A DNA stretch of 64,000 nucleotides, taken from Balneola sp. GTDB taxonomy: Bacteria; Bacteroidota; Rhodothermia; Balneolales; Balneolaceae. The notes under the pieces are model-generated. The model saw only the letters and a list, made by a program, of their open reading frames with translations, was not told the origin of the DNA and ran no database searches. The DNA lies in contig JAEPPZ010000003.1 in assembly GCA_017640785.1 (NCBI GenBank), positions 14,932-78,931 on the forward strand, read 5' to 3'. Positions 45,990-55,619 of this stretch are shown here, in pieces (within the stretch, counting starts at the first letter, position 1; each line of letters opens with the position of its first letter). The translations under genes and the position numbers were made by a program.

Positions 45990-47152
45990 TGTTTTCTAAC
46001 TACCAACTCGACTCTTTCAAAGACCGAACCACTCCATTTTATTTTTATGATCTGAACTTGTTCAGAAAAACTCTTGACCAGATAAAGGAACATGGCGTTT
46101 CTAAAGGTTATCATGTTCACTACGCTTTGAAAGCAAATTCACATCCTCGGATTTTGGATGAAGTCATTAAAGCCGGCTTATCTGCTGATTGTGTAAGTGG
46201 AGGTGAGGTAGAAAGAGCCATCGAATGCGGTTTTTCCCCAAGTAAAATTGCTTTTGCTGGTGTTGGAAAACGAGATATAGAGATCGAAATTGGCTTAGAA
46301 AATAATATTCAATGCTTTAATGTAGAATCGGTTCAGGAACTGGAAGTAATCAACGAATTAGCTTCTCAGAACAATCAAGTTGCGAAGATTGCACTAAGAA
46401 TAAATCCTAATGTTGATGCCAACACCCACAAATATATCACTACCGGTTTAAAGGAAAATAAATTCGGTATCAACGAAAAAGATCTTCCTGATATTTTCGA
46501 ATTACTCCCATCTTTAAAGCATATAGAACTGATTGGAATTCATTTTCATATTGGTTCCCAAATTGAAGAACTCAAACCCTTTAAAGAACTTTGCCTGAGA
46601 GCAAATGAACTAAACGAAACTTTTGAAAATAAAGGATATAAACTTACGATTATTAATGTAGGTGGTGGATTCGGGATAAATTATTCCAGCCCGGATAGTA
46701 GTGGGATTCCTGATTTCAAAAAATTCTTCGAAACGTTTGAAAAGCACCTGAAGCTTAAATCTCATCAGCAATTACATTTTGAATTAGGCCGTTCTGTTGT
46801 TGGTCAATCAGGAAGCCTTATTACCCGTGTACTTTATACCAAAACAGGGATCGAGAAAAATTTTGCCATAATTGATGCAGGCATGACCGAGCTTATCCGC
46901 CCTGCTTTATATCAGGCAAAACATGAAATTCAGATCATTTCAGATCAATCCGGAAGAACCAACAAGCAATACGATATCGTTGGTCCGATTTGTGAGAGTT
47001 CAGACGTTTTCAGAACGGATTATGAGATTCCTGAATTGAAACGAGGTGATATTCTTGCCATCAGAAGTTGTGGTGCTTATGGTGAAGTAATGAAGAGCCG
47101 ATATAACTTACGTCATGAGATAGGAACTGCTTTTTCGGATGAGATTGAATGA
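45989..47152 (+). CDS. lysA: Diaminopimelate decarboxylase
   Basis: Last step of lysine synthesis: meso-diaminopimelate to lysine. 387 residues of the alanine-racemase-fold family. PLP lysine Lys48 is in HYALKANSHP; ELIGIHFHIGSQI and VGGGFGINY bind the cofactor phosphate; GPICESSDVF is near the substrate site. The start overlaps the antiporter stop by one base. Aspartate kinase (lysC) lies 1.35 kb downstream, after one gene on the other strand. Confidence 0.93.
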   Translation: MFSNYQLDSFKDRTTPFYFYDLNLFRKTLDQIKEHGVSKGYHVHYALKANSHPRILDEVIKAGLSADCVSGGEVERAIECGFSPSKIAFAGVGKRDIEIEIGLENNIQCFNVESVQELEVINELASQNNQVAKIALRINPNVDANTHKYITTGLKENKFGINEKDLPDIFELLPSLKHIELIGIHFHIGSQIEELKPFKELCLRANELNETFENKGYKLTIINVGGGFGINYSSPDSSGIPDFKKFFETFEKHLKLKSHQQLHFELGRSVVGQSGSLITRVLYTKTGIEKNFAIIDAGMTELIRPALYQAKHEIQIISDQSGRTNKQYDIVGPICESSDVFRTDYEIPELKRGDILAIRSCGAYGEVMKSRYNLRHEIGTAFSDEIE

Positions 47153-47175
47153 TTTTATATACCTCATAGGTATTC

Positions 47176-48384
47176 TTATCTCAGCTTCCCTGCTATAAAC
47201 CCCGTTGTCCATGCAGCCTGAAAGTTAAACCCTCCGGTTACTCCATCTATATCTAAAACCTCGCCCGCGAAATAGAGATTTGGCACTTTTTTGCTTTCCA
47301 TGGTCTTTATACCAATATCCTGAAGACAAACCCCACCACAAGTAACAAACTCTTCTTTAAAAGTAGTTTTTCCTCTAACTGAATATTCATCGTTCATCAG
47401 AATATGTACCATTCTGTTAATATTCTTCTTCCCCATATTTTGCCAGATCATGTTCTCACCCACTTCTACCTTTTCAATCAAAAATTCCCACAATCTTCCG
47501 GGTAACTCAAAAGGATTCACATTATGGATTCTCTTTTTACCATGCGCTTCCGCCACTCCCTTCAAAACCTCACGGATTTCTTGCTCTGATTGTTCCCCTG
47601 TCCAATTTATGAGAGCCTTAAATTCATAATTCATTTCATTCAGTTCTCTGGCTCCAAAAGAAGAAAGTTTTAAGATCGCCGGGCCGCTCATTCCCCAATG
47701 CGTAATCAACAAAGGTCCTTCACTTTTAAGTTTTGAACCCATGATCTTTACAGACAAAGGGGCAGCAACTACGCCCATCAATTTTGTAATGGATTCATCC
47801 GGCATATTGAATGTAAATAAAGAAGGAACCGGCTCTTCGATATTATGTCCCAGTTCACGAAGCCAGTTAAAGCCCTCGGGGCGGGGACTTCCTCCGGTAG
47901 CTACAACAACCCTTTCTACTTCTTTGGTTTCTCCATTTTTAAAACCAAGAATCAAACCGTTTTTGCTTTCTTTCAAAGTCTTGATTGCAGACTTCATTTT
48001 AATTCCAATTCCCAAATTATGCACTTCCTTCATTAAACAATCAATGATCGTTTGGGAAGAATCGCTTACCGGAAACATTCGACCGTCTTCCTCGGTTTTT
48101 AGCTCAACGCCTCGTTCATTAAACCAGGAAATAGTATCTGTTGGGGAAAATATCCCGAATGCTTTTTTAAGCGGCTTCTCTCCTCTTGGATAAAATTTTA
48201 CCAGTTCGTGGATCTTAAAACAATGATGTGTGACATTACATCTACCCCCGCCCGAAATACGAACTTTCGAAAGGAGTTTGTCAGACCTTTCATAGATCGT
48301 TACCTGCGCATCAGGATTATGTGTCTTAGCAGAAATAGCACTAAAAAAACCGGCAGCTCCACCACCAATAACAGCAACTTTCAT
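47176..48384 (-). CDS. FAD-dependent oxidoreductase, HI0933/BaiN family
   Basis: 402-residue flavoprotein. The dinucleotide-binding GGGAAGFFSAI begins at residue 7, and SKVRISGGGRCNVTHH is a hallmark of the HI0933-like family; DIDGVTGGFNFQAAW closes the FAD site. The reaction is not established for most members. I start at ATG 48384, as the next in-frame start upstream (48486) would add 34 residues before the Rossmann fold with no conservation. Divergent from lysC. Confidence 0.88.
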   Translation of the reverse strand: MKVAVIGGGAAGFFSAISAKTHNPDAQVTIYERSDKLLSKVRISGGGRCNVTHHCFKIHELVKFYPRGEKPLKKAFGIFSPTDTISWFNERGVELKTEEDGRMFPVSDSSQTIIDCLMKEVHNLGIGIKMKSAIKTLKESKNGLILGFKNGETKEVERVVVATGGSPRPEGFNWLRELGHNIEEPVPSLFTFNMPDESITKLMGVVAAPLSVKIMGSKLKSEGPLLITHWGMSGPAILKLSSFGARELNEMNYEFKALINWTGEQSEQEIREVLKGVAEAHGKKRIHNVNPFELPGRLWEFLIEKVEVGENMIWQNMGKKNINRMVHILMNDEYSVRGKTTFKEEFVTCGGVCLQDIGIKTMESKKVPNLYFAGEVLDIDGVTGGFNFQAAWTTGFIAGKLR

Positions 48385-48504
48385 GTTTTTAGATACAAGA
48401 TAACAGTTCTTTAAGTCATCATTTAATTTTATGGAACTTAATCCTGTTTTAAGAATGCAATCCGATTCAATAACCCTTATTTTCATCGCTTAATAAATAT
48501 CGGA

Positions 48505-49866
48505 ATGGATCTACACGTATTAAAATTTGGCGGCACCTCAATGAATGATCACAAAACCTGGAAGCAGGTTTTAGAGATCATCAAGAATTATGAATATCCC
48601 ATCGTTGTGGTTTCTGCAACAGCAAAAACTACTCGACAGCTTATAGAAGCAGGTAAACTTGCTGCGGATAATAAACTTGAAAAAGCTTTGGTAATGGGTG
48701 AGTCCATTAAGCTTCGCCATCTTGGAATTCTCCATAATTTCCTCCGAGAAAACCCTCATCCTAAAAAAGCACTCATTGAAGAAAGTTGCGAGAAAAAGCT
48801 GGATGAAAAAATCGGATTACTCCACAAATTCTTAACCTATACTCATAAGGTAGGAGAACTAACTCCTGCTATGAAAGATGCCATTGCATCCATTGGTGAG
48901 CAAATTTCTTCTTACTTACTCGCTCAATGTGGTTTGGCAACTGACCAGCTTACTCAATTTGTTGATGCTAAAAAGATCATCAAAACAGACAACAACTATG
49001 GAAATGCTTTTCCTAATTTTGGGTTGATAAATCAAAGGATCGGTTCCCTTGAGACTCTTCTTGATGGTGGTTTTACACCTGTCATAGGTGGTTTTTATGG
49101 AGAAGCTCCCGATGGAACTACTACAACACTTGGATTTGAAGGTTCTGATTATTCTGCCAGCCTGATTGGTGGAGCTCTACATGCAAAGAGTATAGAAATC
49201 TGGACAGATGTAAGCGGAGTATTCACAAGTGACCCAAGGTTCATAAAAGATGCGAAACCCATTCCTGAGCTCAGTTATTTTGATGCCACAGAAATGGCTT
49301 ATTTTGGTTCTAAAGTATTACACCCATCCACACTGAAACCCGCCCAAGAACGTAATATTCCTGTTCTTGTTAAAAACATGTTCACTCCCGAGGAAACCGG
49401 AACAAGAATCATCAGAGAAAGCGCACAGACTCAAAAAGCTTTGGCTGTTTCTTTCAAAGAAGATATAGCGCTTTTAACGGTGAGTGCTTACGAAACGGTT
49501 ATGGGATATAACTTTCTTACCCGGGTTTTTAAAGTCCTCGAGGATCATCGTTTAGCTGTTGATGCGGTCAATACAACTGAAGCTTCGGTTACCATTGCTC
49601 TTTCTGATTCAGAAAAACTGGATGAAATTGCCAAAAGCCTGATCGAGATCGGCACCGTTGACCTTGAAAGAGAAAAAGGATTGATCAGTATAATTGGCTA
49701 TCAATCTTTTGAGACAACAGAACTTTGCAATGATATTTTTGATGCAATACAACCTGCATCTTTAGACATGATCTCGTTCACAAAACAAAAAAGAATTCTG
49801 AATTTAGCGGTTGACCAAAAAATCATGGTTGATACAGCACAGAAAATTCACTCTTCTCTGTTTTGA
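48505..49866 (+). CDS. lysC: Aspartate kinase (monofunctional)
   Basis: First step of the Asp-derived amino acid pathway. 453 residues. KFGGTSM is at 7-13 (ATP/aspartate site), EGSDYSASLIGGALHA binds nucleotide, and two ACT-like segments occupy the last about 140 residues, so feedback control by lysine or threonine is expected. No homoserine dehydrogenase is fused. Its 3' end overlaps the convergent CNNM gene by 19 nt. Confidence 0.93.
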   Translation: MDLHVLKFGGTSMNDHKTWKQVLEIIKNYEYPIVVVSATAKTTRQLIEAGKLAADNKLEKALVMGESIKLRHLGILHNFLRENPHPKKALIEESCEKKLDEKIGLLHKFLTYTHKVGELTPAMKDAIASIGEQISSYLLAQCGLATDQLTQFVDAKKIIKTDNNYGNAFPNFGLINQRIGSLETLLDGGFTPVIGGFYGEAPDGTTTTLGFEGSDYSASLIGGALHAKSIEIWTDVSGVFTSDPRFIKDAKPIPELSYFDATEMAYFGSKVLHPSTLKPAQERNIPVLVKNMFTPEETGTRIIRESAQTQKALAVSFKEDIALLTVSAYETVMGYNFLTRVFKVLEDHRLAVDAVNTTEASVTIALSDSEKLDEIAKSLIEIGTVDLEREKGLISIIGYQSFETTELCNDIFDAIQPASLDMISFTKQKRILNLAVDQKIMVDTAQKIHSSLF

Positions 49867-50957
49867 GTATTTTCTTTATCTGATTTGACCGGCTGAATTT
49901 TTGCAGATGCTTTGGGCATAACAATACCAAGCGATTTGGCACGGGTTCTCCATTTTTCCCGGGCCAACTTCTGCATGTCTTCGATGGCATCTATCTCATC
50001 TACTATTTCCATTCCAAGCAGAGTTTCGACTACATCTTCCATAGTAACTACTCCAACCAGTCCTCCATATTCATCAACAACTACTGCAATATGTTCTTGG
50101 TTTTCCAATAGTTTTTCGAGCACATTTTTCAATGAAATCACTTCGGGAATGATCAAGACTTCTCTTCGAATTTCTTTTAATTTTTTTTCTCCCTTCCCTT
50201 CCGATTGATTCAGAAATAAATCATTCTTCAAAACATAACCGGTAATATCTTCCTCATTTTCTCCAAAAACCGGCATTCTGGAAACCCTGAGTTCCTCTTT
50301 ATTTTCAAGAACTTCATTGATGGTCATATCTTCCTGAAATTTAACCACCACAATTCTTGGAGTCATGATATCATGAACTTTAAGAGAACTAAACCGAATC
50401 AGGTTTTTAAAAATATTGGACTCTCCTTCCTCAAATACTCCTTCTTCAAATCCAAGCTCTGCCATTGCCCCGATCTCTTCCCGACTTACAGACGGTTGAT
50501 TTTCTTCTTTGGACAACCATCTTGTAATCCATCTCGATAATACTACAAGCGGATAAGTAATCACAATAAGCACACCAGTTACTCTTGCTGATGGAACGGC
50601 TAAAGTTTTCCAATAAGTAGCTCCTAAAGTCTTTGGGATAATTTCAGAAAGCACCAAAATCAGTAAAGTGAGTACTGCTGATGTGATGCTAACGTATGCA
50701 TTCCCAAATACAACCTGAGCCTGAGCACCAACTCCGGCAGCACCAACTGTATGAGCAACTGTATTCAAACTCAAAATTGCTGATAAAGGCTGGTCTATAT
50801 CTTGTTTGAGTTTGCGAAGCATTTTACCTGAACTCGCATTTTTATTCTCTAATACAGCAACATAAGACGGAGTAATTGACAATAAAACCGCCTCCAGAAT
50901 CGAACACATAAAAGAAACACCTATTGCCAGTATCAAATAAAATATCAGTAAAGTCAT
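49848..50957 (-). CDS. CNNM/CorC-type membrane protein with CBS pair
   Basis: 369 residues: DUF21 membrane domain with about four helices (about 1-150; SEIIPKTLGATYWK), then two CBS domains (HDIMTPRIVVVKFQ; VVDEYGGLVGVVTMEDVVE) and a short tail without the full CorC_HlyC domain. Such proteins are linked to Mg2+ or Co2+ efflux. The 3' end overlaps lysC by 19 nt in a convergent arrangement, so transcription of the two may interfere. Confidence 0.88.
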   Translation of the reverse strand: MTLLIFYLILAIGVSFMCSILEAVLLSITPSYVAVLENKNASSGKMLRKLKQDIDQPLSAILSLNTVAHTVGAAGVGAQAQVVFGNAYVSITSAVLTLLILVLSEIIPKTLGATYWKTLAVPSARVTGVLIVITYPLVVLSRWITRWLSKEENQPSVSREEIGAMAELGFEEGVFEEGESNIFKNLIRFSSLKVHDIMTPRIVVVKFQEDMTINEVLENKEELRVSRMPVFGENEEDITGYVLKNDLFLNQSEGKGEKKLKEIRREVLIIPEVISLKNVLEKLLENQEHIAVVVDEYGGLVGVVTMEDVVETLLGMEIVDEIDAIEDMQKLAREKWRTRAKSLGIVMPKASAKIQPVKSDKENTQNREE

Positions 50958-51272
50958 TGATTGGTTTTTAATTCAATTTTAAGCTGAGTTGAGAAAATAC
51001 AACTCTCATTACACAATGGTCATTCCACAGCATATGCCTGAAATCTTGATCTATGTTAGCCAAAGAAATTCAGTTTCAATGTACAATTCAGATTCCTACC
51101 CTGCCTATGCCGCAGGCAGGCTTCTCAAGAATGTCTATCAGACCTTTCTCTTCATCTCAAGAATACCAGAGTTAAACACTCATCCTAAAACAATGTATAA
51201 AAAATTATCAAGCTTTAGTGTTAAAGGCTTCATTTTATGGCTATTTTAGAAGTCTTTGAATAAAATGACTAA
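50958..51272. other. Intergenic region between the CNNM and ABC-F genes
   Basis: A 315-bp gap. An 86-codon open frame crosses it, but its composition and the palindrome inside it do not look coding. The region should hold the divergent promoters for both neighbours. The only marked feature is the 21-bp CCTGCC palindrome at 51100-51120. Confidence 0.5.
51100..51120. repeat. REP-like CCTGCC palindrome
   Basis: CCTGCC at 51100-51105 pairs with GGCAGG at 51115-51120 around TATGCCGCA. It is GC-rich against AT-rich flanks. CCTGCC/GGCAGG palindromes of this kind are, from memory, frequent interspersed repeats in Bacteroidota; I see only this copy here. Confidence 0.5.
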
Positions 51273-53240
51273 ATGCTCCAATTAGAAAAAATATCTCTTG
51301 CCCTTGGCGATAGGGATTTACTTGACGAAATTTCAACCTTGATAAATCCGGGTGAACGAATTGGTTTGGTTGGCCCTAACGGTGCCGGGAAATCGACTTT
51401 ACTCAAAATTATCATGGGTATTCAGGAAAAGGATGCGGGCACCATTGTTCTCTCCAACGAAGAAACTCTTGGCTATCTCCCTCAGGATGGTGTTGATCCT
51501 GATTTTGAGCTTACTGTGATCGAAGAAGTTGAAACAGCTTTTTCTGAGATCTTTGATCTCGAAGAAGAAGTAAATGAACTTCAACAAAAACTGGCAGAAA
51601 CAGATCCTGAATCTGACGAACATGAAAAGTTACTCGAAAGATACGGTCTCTTGCAAACCAAACTGGAAGCTTCCGGTCTCTATACTTTGCGTTCTGACGT
51701 TGAAAAGATCCTGATGGGTCTTGGATTTAAAGAATCAGATTTTTCCAGAAAGACCACCGAATTCAGTGGTGGTTGGTTAATGAGAATTGCTTTGGCTAAG
51801 CTTCTCCTGAAAAAACCTACCTACCTTCTTTTGGATGAGCCTACAAACCACTTGGATATCGAATCTCTTCAATGGATGGAAAATTTCCTGAATTCCTATG
51901 AAGGCGCTGTGATTGTAGTTTCACATGATAGGGCGTTTTTGGATACCATCACCAATAGAACACTTGCTCTTCGGAAAGGGAAAATGAGTGACTATTCCGG
52001 AAATTACTCCTTTTACGAAAGAAAATGGGAAGAAGAGCGTGAGCTTTTGATCAATGCACAGAAAAATCAGGCTAAAGAGCTCAAAGAAACAGAAGAATTT
52101 ATTGAGCGCTTCCGATATAAAGCATCTAAAGCCCGGCAGGTTCAAAGTCGTGTTAAACAACTTGAGAAAATAGATCGCATTGAAGTTGAAGATGAGCTGG
52201 CTAATGTTTCTTTCAGCTTCCCGGAACCTGAAAGAAGTGGTCAGGTTGTGATGAGATTGGAAAGCATCAAGAAAAGCTACGGTGATAATGTAGTTTTTGA
52301 TGGACTGGATTATGAAATCGAACGCGGTGATAAAATTGCTGTGGTTGGACCAAATGGCGCAGGAAAGTCGACAATGATCCGAATTCTTGCCGGGATAGAA
52401 TCTATTCAGGGCGGGGAAAGAAACGAAGGGCATAAAGTAACTACAAATTACTTTGCTCAGCATCAGGCAGAAGATCTGGATCTTAAAAAAGATGCACTTG
52501 AAGTAATGATGAGCGCGGGTTCTAACGAAAAAGAAAGCCGATTGCGTTCTATTTTGGGAAGTTTCCTTTTCCGTGGTGATGATGTCTTCAAAAAAGTTAA
52601 AGTTCTTTCCGGTGGAGAAAAAAGCCGGTTGGCACTGGCAAAGATGTTACTCTCTCCTGCCAACTTTCTCATATTTGATGAGCCTACAAACCACTTGGAT
52701 ATGAGTAGTAAAAACATCCTGCAACAAGCTCTTCAACAATATGAAGGAACTTGTGTAATTGTATCTCACGATCGTGCTTTTTTAGATCCTATTGTTGATA
52801 AGGTTTTGGAAGTTCAAAAAAACAGAGTTCGGACCTATCTCGGCAATGTTTCTTATTTCCTTGATAAGAAAAAGGAAGAAGCTGAAGCTCAAAAAAACTC
52901 GGGAGCATCAGAGCAATCTAAATCAGCATCTTCAGATGACAGCTCTCTTTCAAGAAAAGAACAACGCCGGATAGAAGCTGAACGCAGAAATAAGATCAGT
53001 AAAGAAGTAAATCCCATTAAAAAGAAGTTAGAAAAAGTTGAAAAGGAGATCGAGCAAGCCGAAAGCAGAAAAAATGAAATTGAAGCTTTAATGGCAGAAG
53101 TTGATTTCTACGATGATGCGGACAGGGTTAAGAAAACCTCATTAGAATATGAGAATATAAAAATGGATCTTACAGACAAGTATTCAAAATGGGAAGAATA
53201 TGCAAATAGAATTGAAGCCATAGAACAAGAAATTGCATGA
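51273..53240 (+). CDS. ABC-F family ATPase (Uup/YdiF-type)
   Basis: 655-residue soluble protein with two ABC domains and no membrane segment. Walker A GPNGAGKS is at 34-41 and again near 364; both halves have LSGG-type signatures (FSGGWLMRIALAK; LSGGEKSRLALAK) and Walker B LLLDEPTNHLD / LIFDEPTNHLD. A charged coiled-coil C-terminal domain (about 560-655) follows. ABC-F proteins act on the ribosome; most are housekeeping, some give antibiotic resistance, and sequence alone does not decide here. Coupled to a lipoprotein gene by a 4-nt ATGA overlap. Confidence 0.92.
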   Translation: MLQLEKISLALGDRDLLDEISTLINPGERIGLVGPNGAGKSTLLKIIMGIQEKDAGTIVLSNEETLGYLPQDGVDPDFELTVIEEVETAFSEIFDLEEEVNELQQKLAETDPESDEHEKLLERYGLLQTKLEASGLYTLRSDVEKILMGLGFKESDFSRKTTEFSGGWLMRIALAKLLLKKPTYLLLDEPTNHLDIESLQWMENFLNSYEGAVIVVSHDRAFLDTITNRTLALRKGKMSDYSGNYSFYERKWEEERELLINAQKNQAKELKETEEFIERFRYKASKARQVQSRVKQLEKIDRIEVEDELANVSFSFPEPERSGQVVMRLESIKKSYGDNVVFDGLDYEIERGDKIAVVGPNGAGKSTMIRILAGIESIQGGERNEGHKVTTNYFAQHQAEDLDLKKDALEVMMSAGSNEKESRLRSILGSFLFRGDDVFKKVKVLSGGEKSRLALAKMLLSPANFLIFDEPTNHLDMSSKNILQQALQQYEGTCVIVSHDRAFLDPIVDKVLEVQKNRVRTYLGNVSYFLDKKKEEAEAQKNSGASEQSKSASSDDSSLSRKEQRRIEAERRNKISKEVNPIKKKLEKVEKEIEQAESRKNEIEALMAEVDFYDDADRVKKTSLEYENIKMDLTDKYSKWEEYANRIEAIEQEIA

Positions 53241-53791
53241 AATTAATTACTAAGTATCTACTATTATCTCTTTGCATTGCAAGCATAAGTATTAGCTGTG
53301 GAACATCAGAACCTGCATTGCTAAAACCTGAGTTTTCTTCAGAGATGAATAACACTCAACAATCAGTTGACAAACCCGATACTACCAGTTCGGTTGCCGT
53401 AACCATCAATGATCGTGTTAAGTATGAGTTCACTAAAATTGATACTTCCTGGACAGGAGTTGTTCTGCAATACGACACAAACGACCCGCTAACAAGAAAG
53501 ATAGTCCGTGAAATTCCTTTAGTTCCTGCTTATGGTTGGTCTGACTTCGAAGATGTGGTTCAGTTTCTTATGATCTATACTATACCTGATCAAAAGGAAA
53601 TCGAAAATCACAAGCCGGCTCCGATCTCAAATCAATCCCGCTCATATAAAATTGCCGTTTTTGATGGTGAAAATTCCAGAACCTATCACTATTACAACCC
53701 TGAAGGTGAACTTAATGAATATTGGGAATCACAAAACGTAGTGACCTTTGGAGCATATCTGACTTCTGAAATGAAGGTGGTTGAAAAATAG
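53237..53791 (+). CDS. Predicted lipoprotein
   Basis: 184 residues with a lipoprotein signal peptide: basic KLITKY, hydrophobic core, and lipobox SISC (Cys21). The mature part has no family I recognise; the centre contains two Trp-rich strands. Overlaps the ABC-F stop by 4 nt, so it is co-translated with it, which is an odd pairing for a cell-envelope protein. Expected at the outer or inner membrane on a lipid anchor. Confidence 0.75.
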   Translation: MKLITKYLLLSLCIASISISCGTSEPALLKPEFSSEMNNTQQSVDKPDTTSSVAVTINDRVKYEFTKIDTSWTGVVLQYDTNDPLTRKIVREIPLVPAYGWSDFEDVVQFLMIYTIPDQKEIENHKPAPISNQSRSYKIAVFDGENSRTYHYYNPEGELNEYWESQNVVTFGAYLTSEMKVVEK

Positions 53792-53837
53792 ACTTTACTC
53801 CCGGCTGATTTCGAAATTCTTAATTTCGCAAAGTGAA

Positions 53838-54263
53838 CTACTTCGCAAAGATCTGTCTCTTATCTCCGAATGCCTTGAACTCTAGTGCATTTCCGCTGGG
53901 ATCCAGAAAGAACATGGTTGCCTGCTCTCCCGGTTCGCCTTTAAAGCGGATATAAGGCTCAATGATAAACTCTATTCCTGCTTCTTCCACTCTTTTTGAA
54001 AGTGCCTGCCATTCATCCATTTCCAGAATTACACCAAAATGTCGAACCGGAACGCCTTTTCCATCTACGGCTCCTTTCGCTGATTCCTTTGCTTCGTCAG
54101 GACTGAGATGTGCTACTACCTGATGTCCCCACATATTAAAATCGATCCAATGATCGGAGGAACGGCCTGTTGAACAACCTAAAATTTCAGTATAAAAAGT
54201 ATATGTTTCTTCGAGATCTTTAACCGGAAAAGCCAGATGAAATGGTGGAATGTTTTTACTCAT
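53838..54263 (-). CDS. VOC family (glyoxalase/dioxygenase-like) protein
   Basis: 141 residues with the paired beta-alpha-beta-beta-beta repeats of the vicinal-oxygen-chelate fold: [20 protein letters not shown] at the start, RHFGVILEM in the middle, [12 protein letters not shown] at the end. His and Glu ligands of a metal site (HLAF, HFGV, EFKA) are present. Substrate unknown. Single gene between two plus-strand genes. Confidence 0.88.
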   Translation of the reverse strand: MSKNIPPFHLAFPVKDLEETYTFYTEILGCSTGRSSDHWIDFNMWGHQVVAHLSPDEAKESAKGAVDGKGVPVRHFGVILEMDEWQALSKRVEEAGIEFIIEPYIRFKGEPGEQATMFFLDPSGNALEFKAFGDKRQIFAK

Positions 54264-54435
54264 ATCTTATGTTTTAAGAAGCCATGGAATCACGAAAGCA
54301 CTAACTAGTTACTTTGAAGATTTTGGCTTAGCGACGTTAATTTGATTGCCCTAACTTAAAAAATTTAGACTAATTATTTTTTGTGATTCTTTGTTTTAGT
54401 GGCATCTTTTAATTCATAATCCTTAATAAAAAAGC

Positions 54436-55191
54436 ATGGAATCCAAGAAAGTAGAGTTTACAGGATCAACAGGTGAAAGTTTATCAGCAAAAATTGATCT
54501 ACCTGATAGAGATACTAAAGCCTGTGCTTTATTTGCTCATTGTTTTACCTGTTCAAAAGACCTGAAAGCAGTGGGTAATATCACAAAAGCGTTGGCAGAC
54601 ATTGGGATTGCTACTTTTCGATTCGATTTTACAGGGCTTGGACAAAGTGAAGGGGATTTTGCTGATACTAATTTCTCAAGCAATGTTGATGATCTGGTTA
54701 AGGCTTATGAATACATGGATCAAGAGTTTTCAGCCCCTTCCATATTGATCGGACATTCCTTAGGCGGAGCTGCTGTACTTCAGGCTTCTCATAAAATGGA
54801 AGCAGTAAAAGCTGTTGCAACCATTGCTGCCCCTGCGGAACCGGCACATGTTAAAGAGAATTTTGAAATGAGCCTTGATGAGATCAACGAAAAAGGAGAA
54901 GCAAAAGTAAGCTTGGCCGGACGTCCGTTCACCATCAAGAAACAATTCATTGATGATCTTGAAGAAAACCGCATGAAAAAATTTATTCATAACCTTGGTA
55001 AAGCTTTGATCGTATTTCATTCTCCTATCGACAATACAGTAGGAATTGATAATGCCTCAAAAATTTTCGTTGCCGCTAAACACCCGAAGAGTTTTATATC
55101 TCTCGACAAAGCGGATCATCTGTTATCTGAAAAAGAAGACAGCCTGTATATAGGAAAAGTTTTAGGAACCTGGGCTGAGAAGTATATTTGA
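54436..55191 (+). CDS. Alpha/beta hydrolase lacking an OsmC partner domain
   Basis: 251 residues with the serine hydrolase fold: HCFTCSKD oxyanion region, nucleophile Ser108 in GHSLGG, and a C-terminal His in KADHLLS. The sequence resembles the hydrolase half of two-domain hydrolase-OsmC proteins, but the OsmC half is absent and no osmC gene follows; a terminator hairpin is only a few bases downstream. Substrate unknown. Confidence 0.85.
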   Translation: MESKKVEFTGSTGESLSAKIDLPDRDTKACALFAHCFTCSKDLKAVGNITKALADIGIATFRFDFTGLGQSEGDFADTNFSSNVDDLVKAYEYMDQEFSAPSILIGHSLGGAAVLQASHKMEAVKAVATIAAPAEPAHVKENFEMSLDEINEKGEAKVSLAGRPFTIKKQFIDDLEENRMKKFIHNLGKALIVFHSPIDNTVGIDNASKIFVAAKHPKSFISLDKADHLLSEKEDSLYIGKVLGTWAEKYI

Positions 55192-55194
55192 AAA

Positions 55195-55219
55195 AAATCT
55201 CCCTTCGAAGGAGGATTTT
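55195..55219. terminator. Terminator hairpin between convergent genes
   Basis: AAAATC and TCC on the left pair with GATTTT and GGA on the right around a TTCGAA loop region. A-rich and T-rich flanks suit termination in both directions, between the hydrolase and the small hypothetical gene. Confidence 0.65.
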
Positions 55220-55223
55220 CTAT

Positions 55224-55601
55224 TCACTCATCCAACTCTTTCAATTTCATTTCTGAAAGCTCGAGATTTACTTTGGAAGAAATATTAGCAGCGATATCTC
55301 TGTTCTTCTTTTTCACTTTCATTGTTCTTGATGTAAGCTCGTCTCCCGGAAGTTCAGAAAGCGCTCTTGCATTTTTTCCATGAATGATCAATTTAGTAGA
55401 AAAGAGCCCTTTCTTGTATTCCATCATATCAATTTCTGAAAATGGAATTTCTACGGTAGCTAAGTCTGATTTATAAGCTCCCATAATCGCATCTTTTTTC
55501 TGAAATTCGATGAACAATTTTTGGCCTTTCACGCTCAGGATTCCTTCCACTAACATAAATCCGCCGTTCAATTGATCGATCTCAAATGGTAAGCTTCGCA
55601 T
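55224..55601 (-). CDS. Conserved-looking hypothetical protein
   Basis: 125 residues, soluble, no signal peptide. The first about 85 residues look like a beta-rich PH-like or GRAM-like barrel (GGFMLVEGILSVKGQKLFIE; IDMMEYKKGLFSTKLIIHG), the end is a charged helix (KVNLELSEMKLKELDE). I do not recognise the family and give no function. Converges with the hydrolase gene; its upstream region is shared with the structured leader on the other strand. Confidence 0.7.
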   Translation of the reverse strand: MRSLPFEIDQLNGGFMLVEGILSVKGQKLFIEFQKKDAIMGAYKSDLATVEIPFSEIDMMEYKKGLFSTKLIIHGKNARALSELPGDELTSRTMKVKKKNRDIAANISSKVNLELSEMKLKELDE

Positions 55602-55619
55602 ATTTTTAACTGTTTTTTA

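Noticed and set aside
50989-51249. 86-codon open frame on the plus strand between the CNNM and ABC-F genes
   Set aside because: It runs through a GC-rich palindrome, has no recognisable start context and no coding-like composition.
51273-53240. ABC-F protein as an antibiotic resistance gene
   Set aside because: Housekeeping ABC-F proteins share all visible motifs and the context has no resistance or mobile genes.
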